From contig NZ_CP112866.1 in assembly GCF_026410085.1 (NCBI RefSeq), positions 2,914,001 through 2,978,000 of the forward strand: DNA of 64,000 nt. The letters are read 5' to 3'. This stretch comes from Pseudomonas quebecensis. GTDB lineage: Bacteria > Pseudomonadota > Gammaproteobacteria > Pseudomonadales > Pseudomonadaceae. Made by a program: the position numbers and the translations under genes. The notes beneath the pieces were generated by a model. It had not been told where the DNA came from. It did no database searches and saw only the letters and a list, made by a program, of their open reading frames with translations. Positions 1-12,730 of the stretch are shown one piece after another. The number at the start of each line of letters is the position of its first letter. The stretch's first letter is position 1.

Positions 1-3662
<3,662 letters not shown>

Positions 3663-3733
3663 TCCCTGGGCGTCGCGCCGGCACGTGACGGATTGTCTAT
3701 GCTGTCCCTCATACACCGAGTGTGGAGGGACCT

Positions 3734-3943
3734 ATGGACGAGCACAAACCGCCGACCTTCTGGCAGATGCTGCACAGCGTGGTGGCCGCCGCCTTCGGCG
3801 TGCAAAGCGGCAAGAATCGAGCCCGTGACTTCACCCACGGCAAGCCCAGCCATTTTGTGGTCCTGGGCATCCTGTTTACGCTGGTGTTTGCACTGACCCT
3901 GTTCGGCATCGTCAAGCTGGTGCTGCACGTGGCCGGAGTTTAA
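3734..3943 (+). CDS. DUF2970 small membrane protein
   Basis: Encodes 69 residues. The core (PTFWQMLHSVVAAAFGVQSG, then a basic stretch, then a hydrophobic helix of about 22 residues, HFVVLGILFTLVFALTLFGI) matches the DUF2970 family of single-span inner-membrane proteins of unknown function. The ATG at 3734 is chosen because a GGAGGG ribosome-binding site lies five bases upstream; the in-frame GTG at 3722 has no such site. It lies just downstream of metH on the same strand and could be cotranscribed with it. No function can be given. Confidence 0.85.
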   Translation: MDEHKPPTFWQMLHSVVAAAFGVQSGKNRARDFTHGKPSHFVVLGILFTLVFALTLFGIVKLVLHVAGV

Positions 3944-3990
3944 CGCAGCAACGCGTCCACTCGGCTGCCGATCCGCTCGACACCGGCCTG

Positions 3991-4104
3991 TTACTGATGG
4001 CTGACCCAGAAAACGGCGGTGCCCACGACCAGGATAATCAGGAACAGAATGGCCCATGCATCCACGGTACTGTCGGGTTTACGGGCTTTTGTAGGATTGC
4101 TCAT
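3991..4104 (-). CDS. 37-residue single-span membrane protein
   Basis: A very short gene with an ATG at 4104 preceded by an AGAGG ribosome-binding site. The product has a basic, polar N-terminus (MSNPTKARKPDSTVDAW) followed by one hydrophobic helix (AILFLIILVVGTAVFWV) and ends in SHQ. The sequence looks like a small conserved Pseudomonas protein, but I know no function for it. It is convergent with the DUF2970 gene, and cysI is transcribed away on the other side. Confidence 0.6.
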   Translation of the reverse strand: MSNPTKARKPDSTVDAWAILFLIILVVGTAVFWVSHQ

Positions 4105-4210
4105 CGCATCGCCTCTTGTCGGTTTTATAGGTGATCGCACTAAGACTCGATGACAGTAAAGTCGATGATTGCCCGCATGACAAATAAGGGTATCGAGAGA
4201 ATCCTTCGCA

Positions 4211-4238
4211 TTAGACATTTTGGTTATTTGCATATACT
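4211..4238 (+). promoter_or_regulatory. candidate sigma-70 promoter of cysI
   Basis: TATACT at 4233-4238 (5 of 6 with the consensus) is preceded by TTAGAC at 4211-4216 with a 16-bp spacer. It lies about 100 bp ahead of cysI in an AT-richer gap. Activation by CysB would be expected for this pathway, but I could not recognise a CysB site with confidence. Confidence 0.4.
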
Positions 4239-4337
4239 CAAACATCACTTTTGCGCATAAACGCAAACTGGTATCGTGCGCCGGCTCCGTTGGGAGTGCG
4301 CGGCCGTGCGCGCAGATTTGCCGAGAACAGGACCTAT

Positions 4338-5996
4338 ATGTACGTATACGACGAATACGATCAGCGCATCATCGAGGACCGCGTCAAGCAGTTCCGTGAT
4401 CAGACCCGACGCTATCTGGCAGGTGAACTGAGCGAAGAAGAGTTCCGCCCTCTGCGCCTGCAAAATGGCCTGTATGTTCAGCGCTTTGCGCCGATGCTGC
4501 GCGTGGCCGTGCCTTACGGCCAGCTGACGTCGCGCCAGACACGCATGATGGCCAGGATTGCCCGCGACTACGACAAAGGCTATGCCCACATCAGCACCCG
4601 TCAGAACGTGCAGTTCAACTGGCCGGCGCTTGAAGATGTGCCGGACATTCTGGCTGAACTGGCCACCGTGCAGATGCACGCGATCCAGACCAGCGGCAAC
4701 TGCCTGCGCAACGTCACCACCGACCAATTCGCCGGGGTAGCCGCCGATGAGCTGATCGACCCGCGCCCCTGGTGTGAAATCATTCGCCAGTGGACCACCT
4801 TTCACCCCGAATTCGCCTACCTGCCGCGCAAGTTCAAGATCGCCGTCAATGGCTCGACCTCGGACCGCGCCGCTATCGAAGTTCACGATATCGGCCTGGA
4901 GCCGGTGTACAACGTCGCTGGCGAGCTGGGCTTCCGTGTCCTGGTCGGTGGCGGCCTGGGCCGTACCCCGGTGGTCGGCGCGTTTATCAACGAGTTCCTG
5001 CCGTGGCGGGATCTGTTGAGCTACCTCGACGCTATCCTGCGGGTCTACAACCGCTACGGCCGTCGCGACAACAAGTACAAAGCCCGGATCAAGATCCTGG
5101 TCAAGGCGCTGACCCCTGAGGTGTTCGCCCAGAAGGTCGAGGCCGAGATGGAACACCTGCGCGGTGGCCAGACCACCCTGACCGACGCCGAAGTGCACCG
5201 CGTCGCCAAGCATTTCGTCGACCCCGAGTACAAGGCCCTGAGCAATCAGGACGCCGAACTCGCCGCCCTCGACCAACAACACCCAGGCTTCGCCCGTTGG
5301 CGTACGCGCAACACCCTGGCGCACAAGAAGCCGGGGTATGTGGCCGTGACCCTGTCGCTCAAGCCCACCGGCGTCGCCCCGGGCGACATCACCGATAAAC
5401 AGCTGGACGCGGTTGCCGACCTGGCCGAGCGCTACAGCTTCGGCCAGCTGCGCACGTCCCACGAACAGAACATCATCCTGGCGGACGTGGAGCAGAGCCA
5501 ACTGTTCACCCTGTGGGGAGAGCTGCGCGAGAACGGTTTCGCCACGCCGAACATCGGCCTGTTGACCGACATCATCTGCTGCCCGGGCGGCGACTTCTGC
5601 TCCCTGGCCAACGCCAAGTCGATCCCGATCGCCGAATCGATCCAGCGCCGTTTCGACGACCTGGACTACCTGTTCGACATCGGTGAGCTGGACCTGAACA
5701 TCTCCGGGTGCATGAACGCCTGCGGTCACCACCACGTCGGCCACATCGGCATTCTGGGCGTGGACAAAAAAGGCGAAGAATTCTACCAAGTGTCCCTGGG
5801 TGGCAGCGCCAGCCGCGATGCGAGCCTGGGCAAGATCCTCGGCCCGTCCTTCGCCCAGGAAGCCATGCCTGACGTGATCGGTAAACTGATCGATGTGTAC
5901 ATCGAACAGCGCACCGAAGATGAGCGCTTCATCGACACCTACCAGCGCATCGGCATCGACCTGTTCAAGGAGCGCGTCTATGCAGCGAATCATTAA
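4338..5996 (+). CDS. cysI: sulfite reductase hemoprotein CysI
   Basis: Reduces sulfite to sulfide with six electrons during assimilatory sulfate reduction (cytosol). The 552-residue protein has the two ferredoxin-like half domains of the nitrite/sulfite reductase family. The four cysteines that hold the coupled Fe4S4-siroheme are visible as C414-x5-C420 (in CCPGGDFC) and C458-x3-C462 (in SGCMNACGHHH). The ATG at 4338 has an AGGA site upstream and gives a normal family length; upstream in-frame codons lack a ribosome-binding site. Its last 17 bp overlap the next gene, which encodes a DUF934 protein, a usual partner in pseudomonads, so the two are likely translationally coupled. The electron donor is not encoded here. 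Confidence 0.96.
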   Translation: MYVYDEYDQRIIEDRVKQFRDQTRRYLAGELSEEEFRPLRLQNGLYVQRFAPMLRVAVPYGQLTSRQTRMMARIARDYDKGYAHISTRQNVQFNWPALEDVPDILAELATVQMHAIQTSGNCLRNVTTDQFAGVAADELIDPRPWCEIIRQWTTFHPEFAYLPRKFKIAVNGSTSDRAAIEVHDIGLEPVYNVAGELGFRVLVGGGLGRTPVVGAFINEFLPWRDLLSYLDAILRVYNRYGRRDNKYKARIKILVKALTPEVFAQKVEAEMEHLRGGQTTLTDAEVHRVAKHFVDPEYKALSNQDAELAALDQQHPGFARWRTRNTLAHKKPGYVAVTLSLKPTGVAPGDITDKQLDAVADLAERYSFGQLRTSHEQNIILADVEQSQLFTLWGELRENGFATPNIGLLTDIICCPGGDFCSLANAKSIPIAESIQRRFDDLDYLFDIGELDLNISGCMNACGHHHVGHIGILGVDKKGEEFYQVSLGGSASRDASLGKILGPSFAQEAMPDVIGKLIDVYIEQRTEDERFIDTYQRIGIDLFKERVYAANH

Positions 5997-6474
5997 GAAC
6001 AACGAAGTCGTCGACGAAACCTGGCACCTGCTGCCCAAGGACGCGAGCTTCGACGGCATTTCCAACTGCGACGACCTGATCGTGCCGCTGGCGCTGTGGC
6101 GCGAACACGGGCATGCCCTCAAGGCCCGCGACGGCGGCCTGGGGGTGTGGCTGGACGCCGATGAAGAAGCCGAAGAGATCGGCGCGGACGTGGAGCACTT
6201 CCAGGTCATCGCCCTGAATTTCCCGGCCTTCACCGACGGGCGCAACTACTCCAACGCCCGACTGCTGCGTGATCGCTACGGTTACAAGGGCGAACTGCGG
6301 GCGATCGGCGACGTATTGCGCGACCAGTTGTTCTACCTGCACCGCTGCGGCTTCGATGCCTTCGCCTTGCGCGCCGACAAAGACCCGTACGAAGCGCTGG
6401 AAAGCCTGAAGGATTTCTCGGTGACCTACCAGGCCGCCACTGACGAGCCGCTTCCGCTGTTCCGTCGCCGCTGA
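5980..6474 (+). CDS. DUF934 family protein, sulfite reduction accessory
   Basis: Encodes 164 residues of the DUF934 family. Such proteins are found next to cysI-type sulfite reductases in many proteobacteria and are taken to help sulfite reduction, by an unknown mechanism. Recognisable parts are the motif FxDGRxYSxARLLRxRxGYxGELRAxGDVLRDQL in the second half and the CGFDAF segment. The start ATG at 5980 lies inside the end of cysI (17-bp overlap), which argues for a two-gene operon. It is followed by a strong hairpin terminator. Confidence 0.9.
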   Translation: MQRIIKNNEVVDETWHLLPKDASFDGISNCDDLIVPLALWREHGHALKARDGGLGVWLDADEEAEEIGADVEHFQVIALNFPAFTDGRNYSNARLLRDRYGYKGELRAIGDVLRDQLFYLHRCGFDAFALRADKDPYEALESLKDFSVTYQAATDEPLPLFRRR

Positions 6475-6487
6475 GTTGGCGCACATG

Positions 6488-6516
6488 AAAAAGCCCTGGC
6501 ATGCCAGGGCTTTTTT
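6488..6516. terminator. bidirectional intrinsic terminator
   Basis: A near-perfect palindrome built on GCCCTGGCATGCCAGGGC, flanked by an A-run on the left and a T-run on the right, lies between the convergent DUF934 and MerR genes. It can end transcription from both sides. Its right edge touches the MerR stop codon. Confidence 0.9.
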
Positions 6517-6919
6517 ATCGGTTGAGTTTGATCGACGCCAGCACCTGCTTCTGCCCCATCGAGCACGGCACGCCTTCCGGCTGTGCCCGTACCGCCTCGA
6601 TCACGCCCAGCAACTGCGCTTTGCTGTGCGCCAAATGCGCCTGCATTTCTTCGATCTGCTGCACCTTGCGCTGCAGCGCCTCAATCAACTCCTCGCGCTT
6701 GTACTCCCCCGGCGCCGGCATGAGCGCCTTGAGTTCCTGCAAGGTAAACCCCGCCTGTTGCGCGCTCTGTATCAACTGCAAGGTCTGCAACGCTTCCGGT
6801 GCATAGCGCCGATAGCCATTGGCCTGACGCCCCACCTGGCTGATCAGTCCTTCGGCCTCGTAAAAACGAATGCGCGAGGCGGCCAGTCCACTCTGTTTTG
6901 CCAGCTCTCCGATATTCAT
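6515..6919 (-). CDS. MerR family transcriptional regulator
   Basis: Encodes 134 residues. The N-terminal winged helix-turn-helix is typical of the family (MNIGELAKQSGLAASRIRFYE, then the wing motif NGYRRY near residue 35), followed by a long dimerisation helix (residues about 75-110). There is only one cysteine (in VPCSMGQ), so a CueR- or SoxR-type metal or iron-sulfur site is not evident. It is divergent from an old-yellow-enzyme gene, and the shared gap carries a MerR-type operator, so it most probably controls that enzyme and itself. The effector is unknown; an electrophile or redox signal is an inference from the target's family. Confidence 0.92.
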   Translation of the reverse strand: MNIGELAKQSGLAASRIRFYEAEGLISQVGRQANGYRRYAPEALQTLQLIQSAQQAGFTLQELKALMPAPGEYKREELIEALQRKVQQIEEMQAHLAHSKAQLLGVIEAVRAQPEGVPCSMGQKQVLASIKLNR

Positions 6920-6931
6920 TGCGATACCTGC

Positions 6932-6962
6932 TTGACATTAAAGTTAACTTTAAGCTTAGCCT
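6932..6962 (+). promoter_or_regulatory. MerR-type promoter/operator with 19-bp spacer
   Basis: TTGACA at 6932-6937 and TAGCCT at 6957-6962 are separated by 19 bp instead of 17. The spacer contains the perfect palindrome TTAAAGTTAACTTTAA at 6938-6953. This is the classical layout of promoters twisted open by MerR-family activators. It drives the flavin oxidoreductase gene to the right and overlaps the upstream region of the MerR gene to the left. Confidence 0.85.
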
Positions 6963-6990
6963 GAGGCCTCCCCCGCTCAGGAGTCAACCC

Positions 6991-8223
6991 ATGTCACCGT
7001 TCGAACCCTTGCAACTGCCCAATGGCCAGATCATCGCCAACCGCATTGCCAAAGCCGCGATGGAAGAAAACATGGCCGACCTCAACCAAGCGCCCTCCCA
7101 CGCACTCAAGCAACTGTACAAGGCCTGGGCTGACGGCGAGCCGGGCCTGTTGCTGACCGGCAACGTAATGATCGACCGCCGCGCCATGACCGGCCCCGGC
7201 GGCGTCGCGCTGGAAAACGAAGAGCACCTGGACAGCTTCCGCGAATGGGCCGAGGTGGCACGGGCCAAAGGTGTGCATTTCTGGGTTCAACTCAGCCATC
7301 CAGGCCGCCAGACCATGGCCAACCTCGGCCAGCAAGCCCTGGCGCCGTCGGCCATCGCGCTGGACCTGGGCAGTTTCTCAAAGATGTTCGCCACCCCTCG
7401 GGCCATGACCGAGGACGATATCCAGGACGTGATCCAACGCTTCGCCACCAGCGCGCGCCTGGCCGAAAAGGCCGGGTTCAGCGGCGTACAGATCCACGGC
7501 GCGCATGGCTACTTGATCAGCCAGTTTCTCTCGCCACTGAGCAACCACCGCACCGACCGCTGGGGTGGCTCCCTGGAAAACCGCGCACGCCTGCTGCTGG
7601 AAGTGATCCACGCCGTGCGCGCCAGTGTCAGCCCGTCGTTCTGCGTGGCAGTCAAGCTCAACTCGGCGGACTTCCAGCGCGGCGGCTTCGATGCGGCGGA
7701 CGCACGCGCCGTGGTCGAGATGCTCAACCCGCTGCCCATCGATCTGCTCGAATTGTCCGGCGGCAGCTATGAAGCACCCGCCATGCAGGGCGACGCGCGG
7801 GACGGGCGGACCCTGGCGCGCGAAGCGTACTTTCTGGAATTTGCCAAGGAGCTGGCAAGCATCGCCACCATGCCGTTGATGGTGACGGGCGGTATTCGTC
7901 GCCTGCCCATCGTGCAGCAAGTGCTGGACAGCGGCATCGCCATGGCCGGCATCGCCACCGCGCTGACCCTGGAACCGCAATTGCTCAAGCACTGGCGCGA
8001 AGGCCGCGACCCCAACCCGCAACTCAAACCGATCCAATGGCGGCGCAAGCCGCTTGCCGCCCTCGCCACCCTGGCCGTGGTACGCGACCAGATGCGCCGC
8101 CTGAGCCGTGGTCGCCTGCCCAGGCCCAAGGTTGCGCCGTGCATGGCGCTGGTGCGCGATCAGTGGTTTATCGCTCGGCGTACCCGCCAGTACCGCGCCA
8201 GCATGACGCAATCTTCACATTAA
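6991..8223 (+). CDS. NADH:flavin oxidoreductase, old yellow enzyme family
   Basis: Encodes 410 residues forming an FMN-binding TIM barrel of the OYE / NADH oxidase type. Visible motifs: N-terminal NRIAKAAMEENMAD, the substrate-anion pair in HGAHGYL (H169 and H172), SPLSNHRTDRWGGSLENR, and the late FMN-phosphate segment VTGGIRR followed by GIAMAGIATAL. Such enzymes reduce activated double bonds of enals, enones or nitro compounds, using NAD(P)H; the true substrate is unknown. The ATG at 6991 has an AGGAG site. The gene lies directly under the MerR-type promoter and is followed after 77 bp by poxB. Confidence 0.92.
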   Translation: MSPFEPLQLPNGQIIANRIAKAAMEENMADLNQAPSHALKQLYKAWADGEPGLLLTGNVMIDRRAMTGPGGVALENEEHLDSFREWAEVARAKGVHFWVQLSHPGRQTMANLGQQALAPSAIALDLGSFSKMFATPRAMTEDDIQDVIQRFATSARLAEKAGFSGVQIHGAHGYLISQFLSPLSNHRTDRWGGSLENRARLLLEVIHAVRASVSPSFCVAVKLNSADFQRGGFDAADARAVVEMLNPLPIDLLELSGGSYEAPAMQGDARDGRTLAREAYFLEFAKELASIATMPLMVTGGIRRLPIVQQVLDSGIAMAGIATALTLEPQLLKHWREGRDPNPQLKPIQWRRKPLAALATLAVVRDQMRRLSRGRLPRPKVAPCMALVRDQWFIARRTRQYRASMTQSSH

Positions 8224-8300
8224 AGGCGGAGCATTCGCCGTGATCGAACTGTCCCCTATTGATCAGCAGCTTTTAACCTCACTGACGATTGGAGTTCTTC

Positions 8301-10025
8301 ATGGCGAAAATCAACCTGGCCCAGCAATTGGCGAGCACCCTGGAACAGGCGGGCATCAAGCGCATCTGGGGTTTGACCGGTGACAGCCTCAACGGGCTGA
8401 CCGACGCGCTGCGCAGCATGGACAGCATTGAGTGGATGCATGTGCGCCACGAAGAAGTGGCCGCCTTCGCCGCCGGTGCCGAAGCGGCCGCCACCGGTGA
8501 GCTGACCGTGTGCGCCGGCAGTTGCGGGCCGGGCAACCTGCACTTGATCAATGGCTTGTTCGACTGCCATCGCAACCATGTGCCGGTACTGGCAATTGCC
8601 GCGCAGATTCCGTCGTCCGAGATCGGCCTGAATTACTTCCAGGAAACCCATCCCCAGGAGTTGTTCAAGGAATGCAGCCACTTTATCGAACTGGTCAGCA
8701 ACCCTGCGCAAATGCCCCAGGTGCTGCACCGCGCCATGCGCTCGGCGATTCTCAATCGCGGCGTGGCCGTGGTGGTGATTCCGGGTGATGTGTCGCTGCT
8801 GGAAGTCGAAGACAAGCTTAAACCCTGGCCCGCCCTGCACGCGCCGCGCACCTTACCGGCGGAGCAGGACCTGCAACGCTTGGTCGAGATCCTGCAAAGC
8901 AGCCAGAAAGTCACCCTGCTGTGCGGCAGCGGCTGCGCCGGTGCCCATAACCAAGTCGTCGCCCTGGCCGACACCCTCGGCGCGCCGGTGGTGCACGCGT
9001 TGCGCGGCAAAGAGCATGTGGAGTGGGACAATCCGTTCGACGTGGGCATGACGGGCCTGATCGGCTTCAGCTCCGGTTACCACGCCATGCTCGACTGCGA
9101 CACGCTGATCATGCTCGGCACCGACTTCCCGTATCGCCAGTTCTACCCCACCGACGCCACAATCATCCAGATCGACCGCGACCCCCAGGCACTCGGCCGA
9201 CGCGCCACCCTTGACCTGGGCATCGCCGCCGACGTCAGTGAAACCCTGGACGCTCTGCTGCCGCGCCTGACCCGCAAGACCGACCGCAGCTTTCTCGATA
9301 CGTCGCTCAAGCACTATGAAAAAGCCCGCCAGGGCCTGGACGACCTCGCGCAGCCGTCGAAAGCCAATCGGCCGATTCACCCGCAGTACGTCGCACGCCT
9401 GCTCAGCGAGCTGGCGGACGAGGATGCGATCTTCACCGCCGATGTCGGTTCGCCCACCGTGTGGGGCGCGCGCTACTTGAAGATGAATGGCAAGCGCCGC
9501 CTGATCGGCTCGTTCAACCATGGCTCCATGGCCAATGCGATGCCGCAGGCGATCGGCGCACAGGCAGCGTTCCCTGGGCGCCAGGTGATCTCGATGTCCG
9601 GCGACGGTGGCTTTGCCATGCTGATGGGGGATTTCATCTCACTGGCGCAATTGAACCTGCCGGTCAAAGTCATCGTGTTCGATAACGCGTCGCTGGGGTT
9701 TGTCGCCATGGAGATGAAGGCGGCCGGTTACCTGGAGGCCGGGACCGAACTGAAAAACCCGGATTTCGCCGCCATGTCCAATGCCATGGGCATTCTCGGC
9801 ATTCGCGTGGAGCAATCCGAAGACCTGGAGCCGGCCTTGCGCCGCGCCCTGGCCCATGATGGCCCGGTGCTGGTGGATGTGGTCACCGCGACCCAGGAAC
9901 TGGTGATGCCGCCAAGCATCAAGCTGGAGCAGGCCAAAGGGTTCAGCCTGTACATGCTCAAGGCGGTGATGAGTGGCCGTGGCGATGAGGTGATCGAGTT
10001 GGCGAGGACTAACTGGTTGCGCTGA
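8301..10025 (+). CDS. poxB: pyruvate dehydrogenase (ubiquinone) / pyruvate oxidase PoxB
   Basis: Oxidises pyruvate to acetate and CO2, passing electrons to ubiquinone; a thiamine diphosphate and FAD peripheral membrane enzyme. The 574-residue product is close to E. coli PoxB throughout, for example [30 protein letters not shown] and CGSGCAGAH. The TPP-Mg motif [12 protein letters not shown] starts near residue 434. The C-terminus keeps [13 protein letters not shown] and ends in NWLR, corresponding to the lipid-activated membrane-binding tail. The ATG at 8301 follows a GGAG site; a TTG at 8289 is in frame but worse placed. It lies 77 bp after the OYE gene on the same strand. A REP hairpin follows its stop codon. 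Confidence 0.96.
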   Translation: MAKINLAQQLASTLEQAGIKRIWGLTGDSLNGLTDALRSMDSIEWMHVRHEEVAAFAAGAEAAATGELTVCAGSCGPGNLHLINGLFDCHRNHVPVLAIAAQIPSSEIGLNYFQETHPQELFKECSHFIELVSNPAQMPQVLHRAMRSAILNRGVAVVVIPGDVSLLEVEDKLKPWPALHAPRTLPAEQDLQRLVEILQSSQKVTLLCGSGCAGAHNQVVALADTLGAPVVHALRGKEHVEWDNPFDVGMTGLIGFSSGYHAMLDCDTLIMLGTDFPYRQFYPTDATIIQIDRDPQALGRRATLDLGIAADVSETLDALLPRLTRKTDRSFLDTSLKHYEKARQGLDDLAQPSKANRPIHPQYVARLLSELADEDAIFTADVGSPTVWGARYLKMNGKRRLIGSFNHGSMANAMPQAIGAQAAFPGRQVISMSGDGGFAMLMGDFISLAQLNLPVKVIVFDNASLGFVAMEMKAAGYLEAGTELKNPDFAAMSNAMGILGIRVEQSEDLEPALRRALAHDGPVLVDVVTATQELVMPPSIKLEQAKGFSLYMLKAVMSGRGDEVIELARTNWLR

Positions 10026-10033
10026 TCCAATAC

Positions 10034-10060
10034 TGTGGGAGAGGGCTTACCCCTCCCACA
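10034..10060. repeat. REP-type hairpin
   Basis: An 8-bp stem (TGTGGGAG / CTCCCACA) with an 11-base loop. It is a variant of the GTGGGAGGGGGCTTGCC repeat seen elsewhere in this window and lies between the convergent poxB and FMN reductase genes, where it may also help end transcription. Confidence 0.75.
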
Positions 10061-10079
10061 TTGGATAACGAGTACCGAT

Positions 10080-10637
10080 TCAGGCGCTCTGTTTTTCCAC
10101 CCATTTGGCGTAGGCATCAATGAATGCCTGCAAAAACGGCCTGGTTTTCTCCGACACCTTCCCCGCCTCATCGAACACACTGCCCGCGCCGCCCAGATAG
10201 GCTTCCGGCTGCTGCATGCACCATACATCAAGGAATACCAGGGACTGGCGCAGGTGGTGGTTGGCGCCGAAGCCGCCAATCGCACCCGGCGACACGCTGA
10301 TGATCGCCCCCGGCTTGGCGCTCCAGGCACTTTTGCCATAAGGGCGCGAGCCAACGTCAATCGCGTTTTTCAATGGGGCCGGTACGGAACGGTTGTATTC
10401 CGGGGTCACGAACAGCACCGCGTCGGATGAACTCACCTGCTGACGGAAAGTGCTGTAGGCTGCCGGCGGTGATGCACCGTCGATGTCCTCGTTGTAGAGC
10501 GGCAGATCGCCGATTTCCACGATGTTCAACTTCAGGTTGGCGGGGGCCAGGTCGGCCAGTGCCAGCGCGACTTTGCGGTTGATGGAGTCTTTTCTCAAGC
10601 TGCCCACCAGGACGGCGATCGTGTAGACCTTGCTCAT
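10080..10637 (-). CDS. NAD(P)H-dependent FMN reductase (ChrR-like)
   Basis: Encodes 185 residues of the flavodoxin-fold FMN reductase family. The FMN-phosphate loop is GSLRKDSINRK near residue 12, and the typical second motif PEYNRSVPAPLKNAID appears near residue 80. Members reduce FMN, quinones, azo dyes or chromate with NAD(P)H, and ChrR/YieF-type proteins protect against oxidative stress; which applies here cannot be told. It is transcribed convergently towards poxB and stands alone. Confidence 0.92.
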   Translation of the reverse strand: MSKVYTIAVLVGSLRKDSINRKVALALADLAPANLKLNIVEIGDLPLYNEDIDGASPPAAYSTFRQQVSSSDAVLFVTPEYNRSVPAPLKNAIDVGSRPYGKSAWSAKPGAIISVSPGAIGGFGANHHLRQSLVFLDVWCMQQPEAYLGGAGSVFDEAGKVSEKTRPFLQAFIDAYAKWVEKQSA

Positions 10638-10863
10638 TGAAGTTTCCCGACGTTGGACTAAGGAAGTTGTAGTTATAAAGTCTTCGCCGCCTGTTCACCA
10701 GCAGCATCTGAAGTTGCCCACGGGTTTGCCTTGCGCCTTCCCGCGTAGGAAACGTCTCAAAACGCCCTACGAATAGTATTTTTTTTCGGTAGGCAAACTA
10801 CCCCGCTCAATGACGGTCTACACAACCGAAAATCGAGTGTTTATCTCCAGAGGTTCTAAACAG

Positions 10864-11100
10864 ATGGCAGCAGTACTTGTCGGACAATTCCATGCCAGAG
10901 ACGCAGAAGGACGCGTGTATTCGGTGCATGAATTCCAGGAATCCACCCCGGCGCACGGCGACCTGGCTGGCTCGGCCCCTACCACCACCTACAAGCTGGC
11001 CATTGGCGATCGTGTAGAAAAACTGGAAGGCGATGAATTCAAACTGATCCAGTCGGGAACGATTCTGGTCCGCGAGTCGCAGTCCACGCCCGCCTCCTGA
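10864..11100 (+). CDS. hypothetical protein, 78 residues
   Basis: I do not recognise a family. The product (MAAVLVGQFHARDAEGRVYS...) is soluble, acidic and looks like a small beta-rich domain, ending in TILVRESQSTPAS. The ATG at 10864 is preceded by AGAGG about 10 bases upstream; a longer version from 10810 has no ribosome-binding site and would add a stretch unlike coding sequence. The 226-bp gap before it carries only an A/T-rich tract near 10780, with nothing I can name. Confidence 0.55.
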   Translation: MAAVLVGQFHARDAEGRVYSVHEFQESTPAHGDLAGSAPTTTYKLAIGDRVEKLEGDEFKLIQSGTILVRESQSTPAS

Positions 11101-11161
11101 TATCTCGCCCGTTTCTGCCTGCTCAGTCCCGGCCATTGATGGCGTTGACTGGGCTGGGCGA

Positions 11162-11506
11162 TCAGGGCCGGCGAATCTCCGTCACTTCGGCGCCCGCCTC
11201 CCCTTCGACCTGCTTAAGGGTCACCATCAGCCGCCCTCGCTCCCCTTCGACCGTGTACGTCGAACGCTTGTAGCCCGGCGCGCCATTGGCCGGATACGCC
11301 TGTATCTGCCGCACCAAGGCAATGCCCAGCACCGCCCCCACCTGTTCGCCCACCTGCTCCTGGTCCCGAATGAAGGTTTCAAGGGCGAGGTTTTCCGGCA
11401 GGGTTTCGTCGTGGTTATTGAAGAGATAGGCAGCCACGCACCCCACGGTAACCAACACCAGGAGCTGCTTGGCCGTTATCCCGAAAAAGCGCGAGGGAAT
11501 TGGCAT
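11162..11506 (-). CDS. hypothetical membrane-anchored protein, 114 residues
   Basis: The N-terminus (MPIPSRFFGITAKQ) is followed by one membrane helix (LLVLVTVGCVAAYLF). A periplasmic-looking domain of about 85 residues follows, with GAVLGIALVRQIQAYP and a repeated beta-strand pattern ending in EVTEIRRP. The layout recalls Coa1-like or similar small anchored domains, but the match is weak. The ATG at 11506 is favoured because the upstream extension to 11602 reads as non-coding; the ribosome-binding site is poor. No operon partner. Confidence 0.6.
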   Translation of the reverse strand: MPIPSRFFGITAKQLLVLVTVGCVAAYLFNNHDETLPENLALETFIRDQEQVGEQVGAVLGIALVRQIQAYPANGAPGYKRSTYTVEGERGRLMVTLKQVEGEAGAEVTEIRRP

Positions 11507-11686
11507 GTGAGACCCGACCTGTTTTTGTTGTAAGTGCCGTGGGCGGCTTTGGTCATCGATGTTCAGACGCGCCATTCTAGTGGGGCCATGGCCGAACGCC
11601 ATAGGTGTGAGCGACCCGCGCAGTCTTTTTTGCGCATCGAGGTCGGTGCCATTGAAACCCCACCGCGCTGCACATAGACTCCGGCG

Positions 11687-12592
11687 ATGCGTTTACGTCA
11701 TATCGAAGTGATTCAGGCCATTTTGCAGACCGGACACCTCGGCACGGCCGCCGAGTGGTTGCAACTTCCCGTGGGCGACGTGGACGCGACGCTCAAGGAT
11801 GCCGAGCAGCAACTGGGCTTCATGCTGTTCGCCAGTGTGCGCGGGCGTCTGCAGGCCACGCGCGAAACCCTGGAGCTGCAGGCGCAGATCGCGCCTGTCT
11901 ACGAAGCACTCGAACCGCTGCAACGCCTGGCCGGCCGCCTCAAACATCACCATGCCCCGACACTGCGCGCGCTGTGCACCCCGCCTCTGGCCAACCACCT
12001 GCTGCCGCAGAGCATCGCCCTGCTGCGCCGTCGCTTTCAAGACACGCCGTGCAACCTGTCAAGCCAGCCGACCCGCGACATTGTCAGAAGCCTGCTGTTG
12101 CACGAAGCCGACGTAGGCCTGAGCCTGCACGACCCGGAACACCCGCAGATTCTCAGTACCGTGCTGGCCCAAGGCAAGCTGCAGCTGCTGGCGCCCCATG
12201 GCTGGCTCAAGCCGAAGCAGAAATACATCGCCCTGCAAGACCTGGCCGGCCAGTCCATGATCGGCCTGGAGGGTCATGACCCGCTGAGCCGCCTGCTGGA
12301 TGCCAAGCTGCAGGCGTTACGCCCGTTACCGGTGGTGCAGACACGGGTGCAGACCTACCAGATGATGCGCAGCATGGTCGAGGCGGGAGAAGGGCTGGCG
12401 ATTGTCGACCCGTTCACCGCCCTTGGCGTGCGCGAGTCCGGCCTGGACGCGTGCCCGGTGTCGCCGCCGATGCCCGTCATCCTTTACTCGCTGACCCTGA
12501 AAGACGCCGCACCCTCGCCGGCATTGAACGCTTTGCTGGAAATCATCACCCACAAAGCCCAGGCACTGCTGAGCGGTACGCCCGCAGCGTAA
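11687..12592 (+). CDS. LysR family transcriptional regulator
   Basis: Encodes 301 residues. An N-terminal helix-turn-helix (residues 1-60, RHIEVIQAILQTGHLGTAAEWL) is less canonical than most LysR proteins. A periplasmic-binding-protein-like effector domain follows (residues about 90-290), with the typical EAGEGLAIVDPF segment near residue 230. The target is unknown. The toxin-like gene starts 138 bp downstream on the same strand, so the regulator might act on it, but LysR proteins more often control a divergent neighbour; here that is the small membrane-protein gene at 11162-11506. Confidence 0.88.
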   Translation: MRLRHIEVIQAILQTGHLGTAAEWLQLPVGDVDATLKDAEQQLGFMLFASVRGRLQATRETLELQAQIAPVYEALEPLQRLAGRLKHHHAPTLRALCTPPLANHLLPQSIALLRRRFQDTPCNLSSQPTRDIVRSLLLHEADVGLSLHDPEHPQILSTVLAQGKLQLLAPHGWLKPKQKYIALQDLAGQSMIGLEGHDPLSRLLDAKLQALRPLPVVQTRVQTYQMMRSMVEAGEGLAIVDPFTALGVRESGLDACPVSPPMPVILYSLTLKDAAPSPALNALLEIITHKAQALLSGTPAA

Positions 12593-12730
12593 TCCCCCGC
12601 CCGCCACCGCTGTTTTCGACACACCCCCTGACAGTCAGGCGGGAACCTGATCCCCGGCTTTTCGCACACAGTCGTTGACCTCGCCGCGCTTGCTTGCAGG
12701 CGACATTCGACTACCCAGGGACGGTTTCTC

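Noticed and set aside
4245..6245. 666-codon minus-strand frame opposite cysI
   Set aside because: Same reason; repeated hydrophobic/charged noise and full overlap with cysI and the DUF934 gene.
10810..10863. upstream ATG extension of the 78-residue protein
   Set aside because: No ribosome-binding site; the added residues look random.
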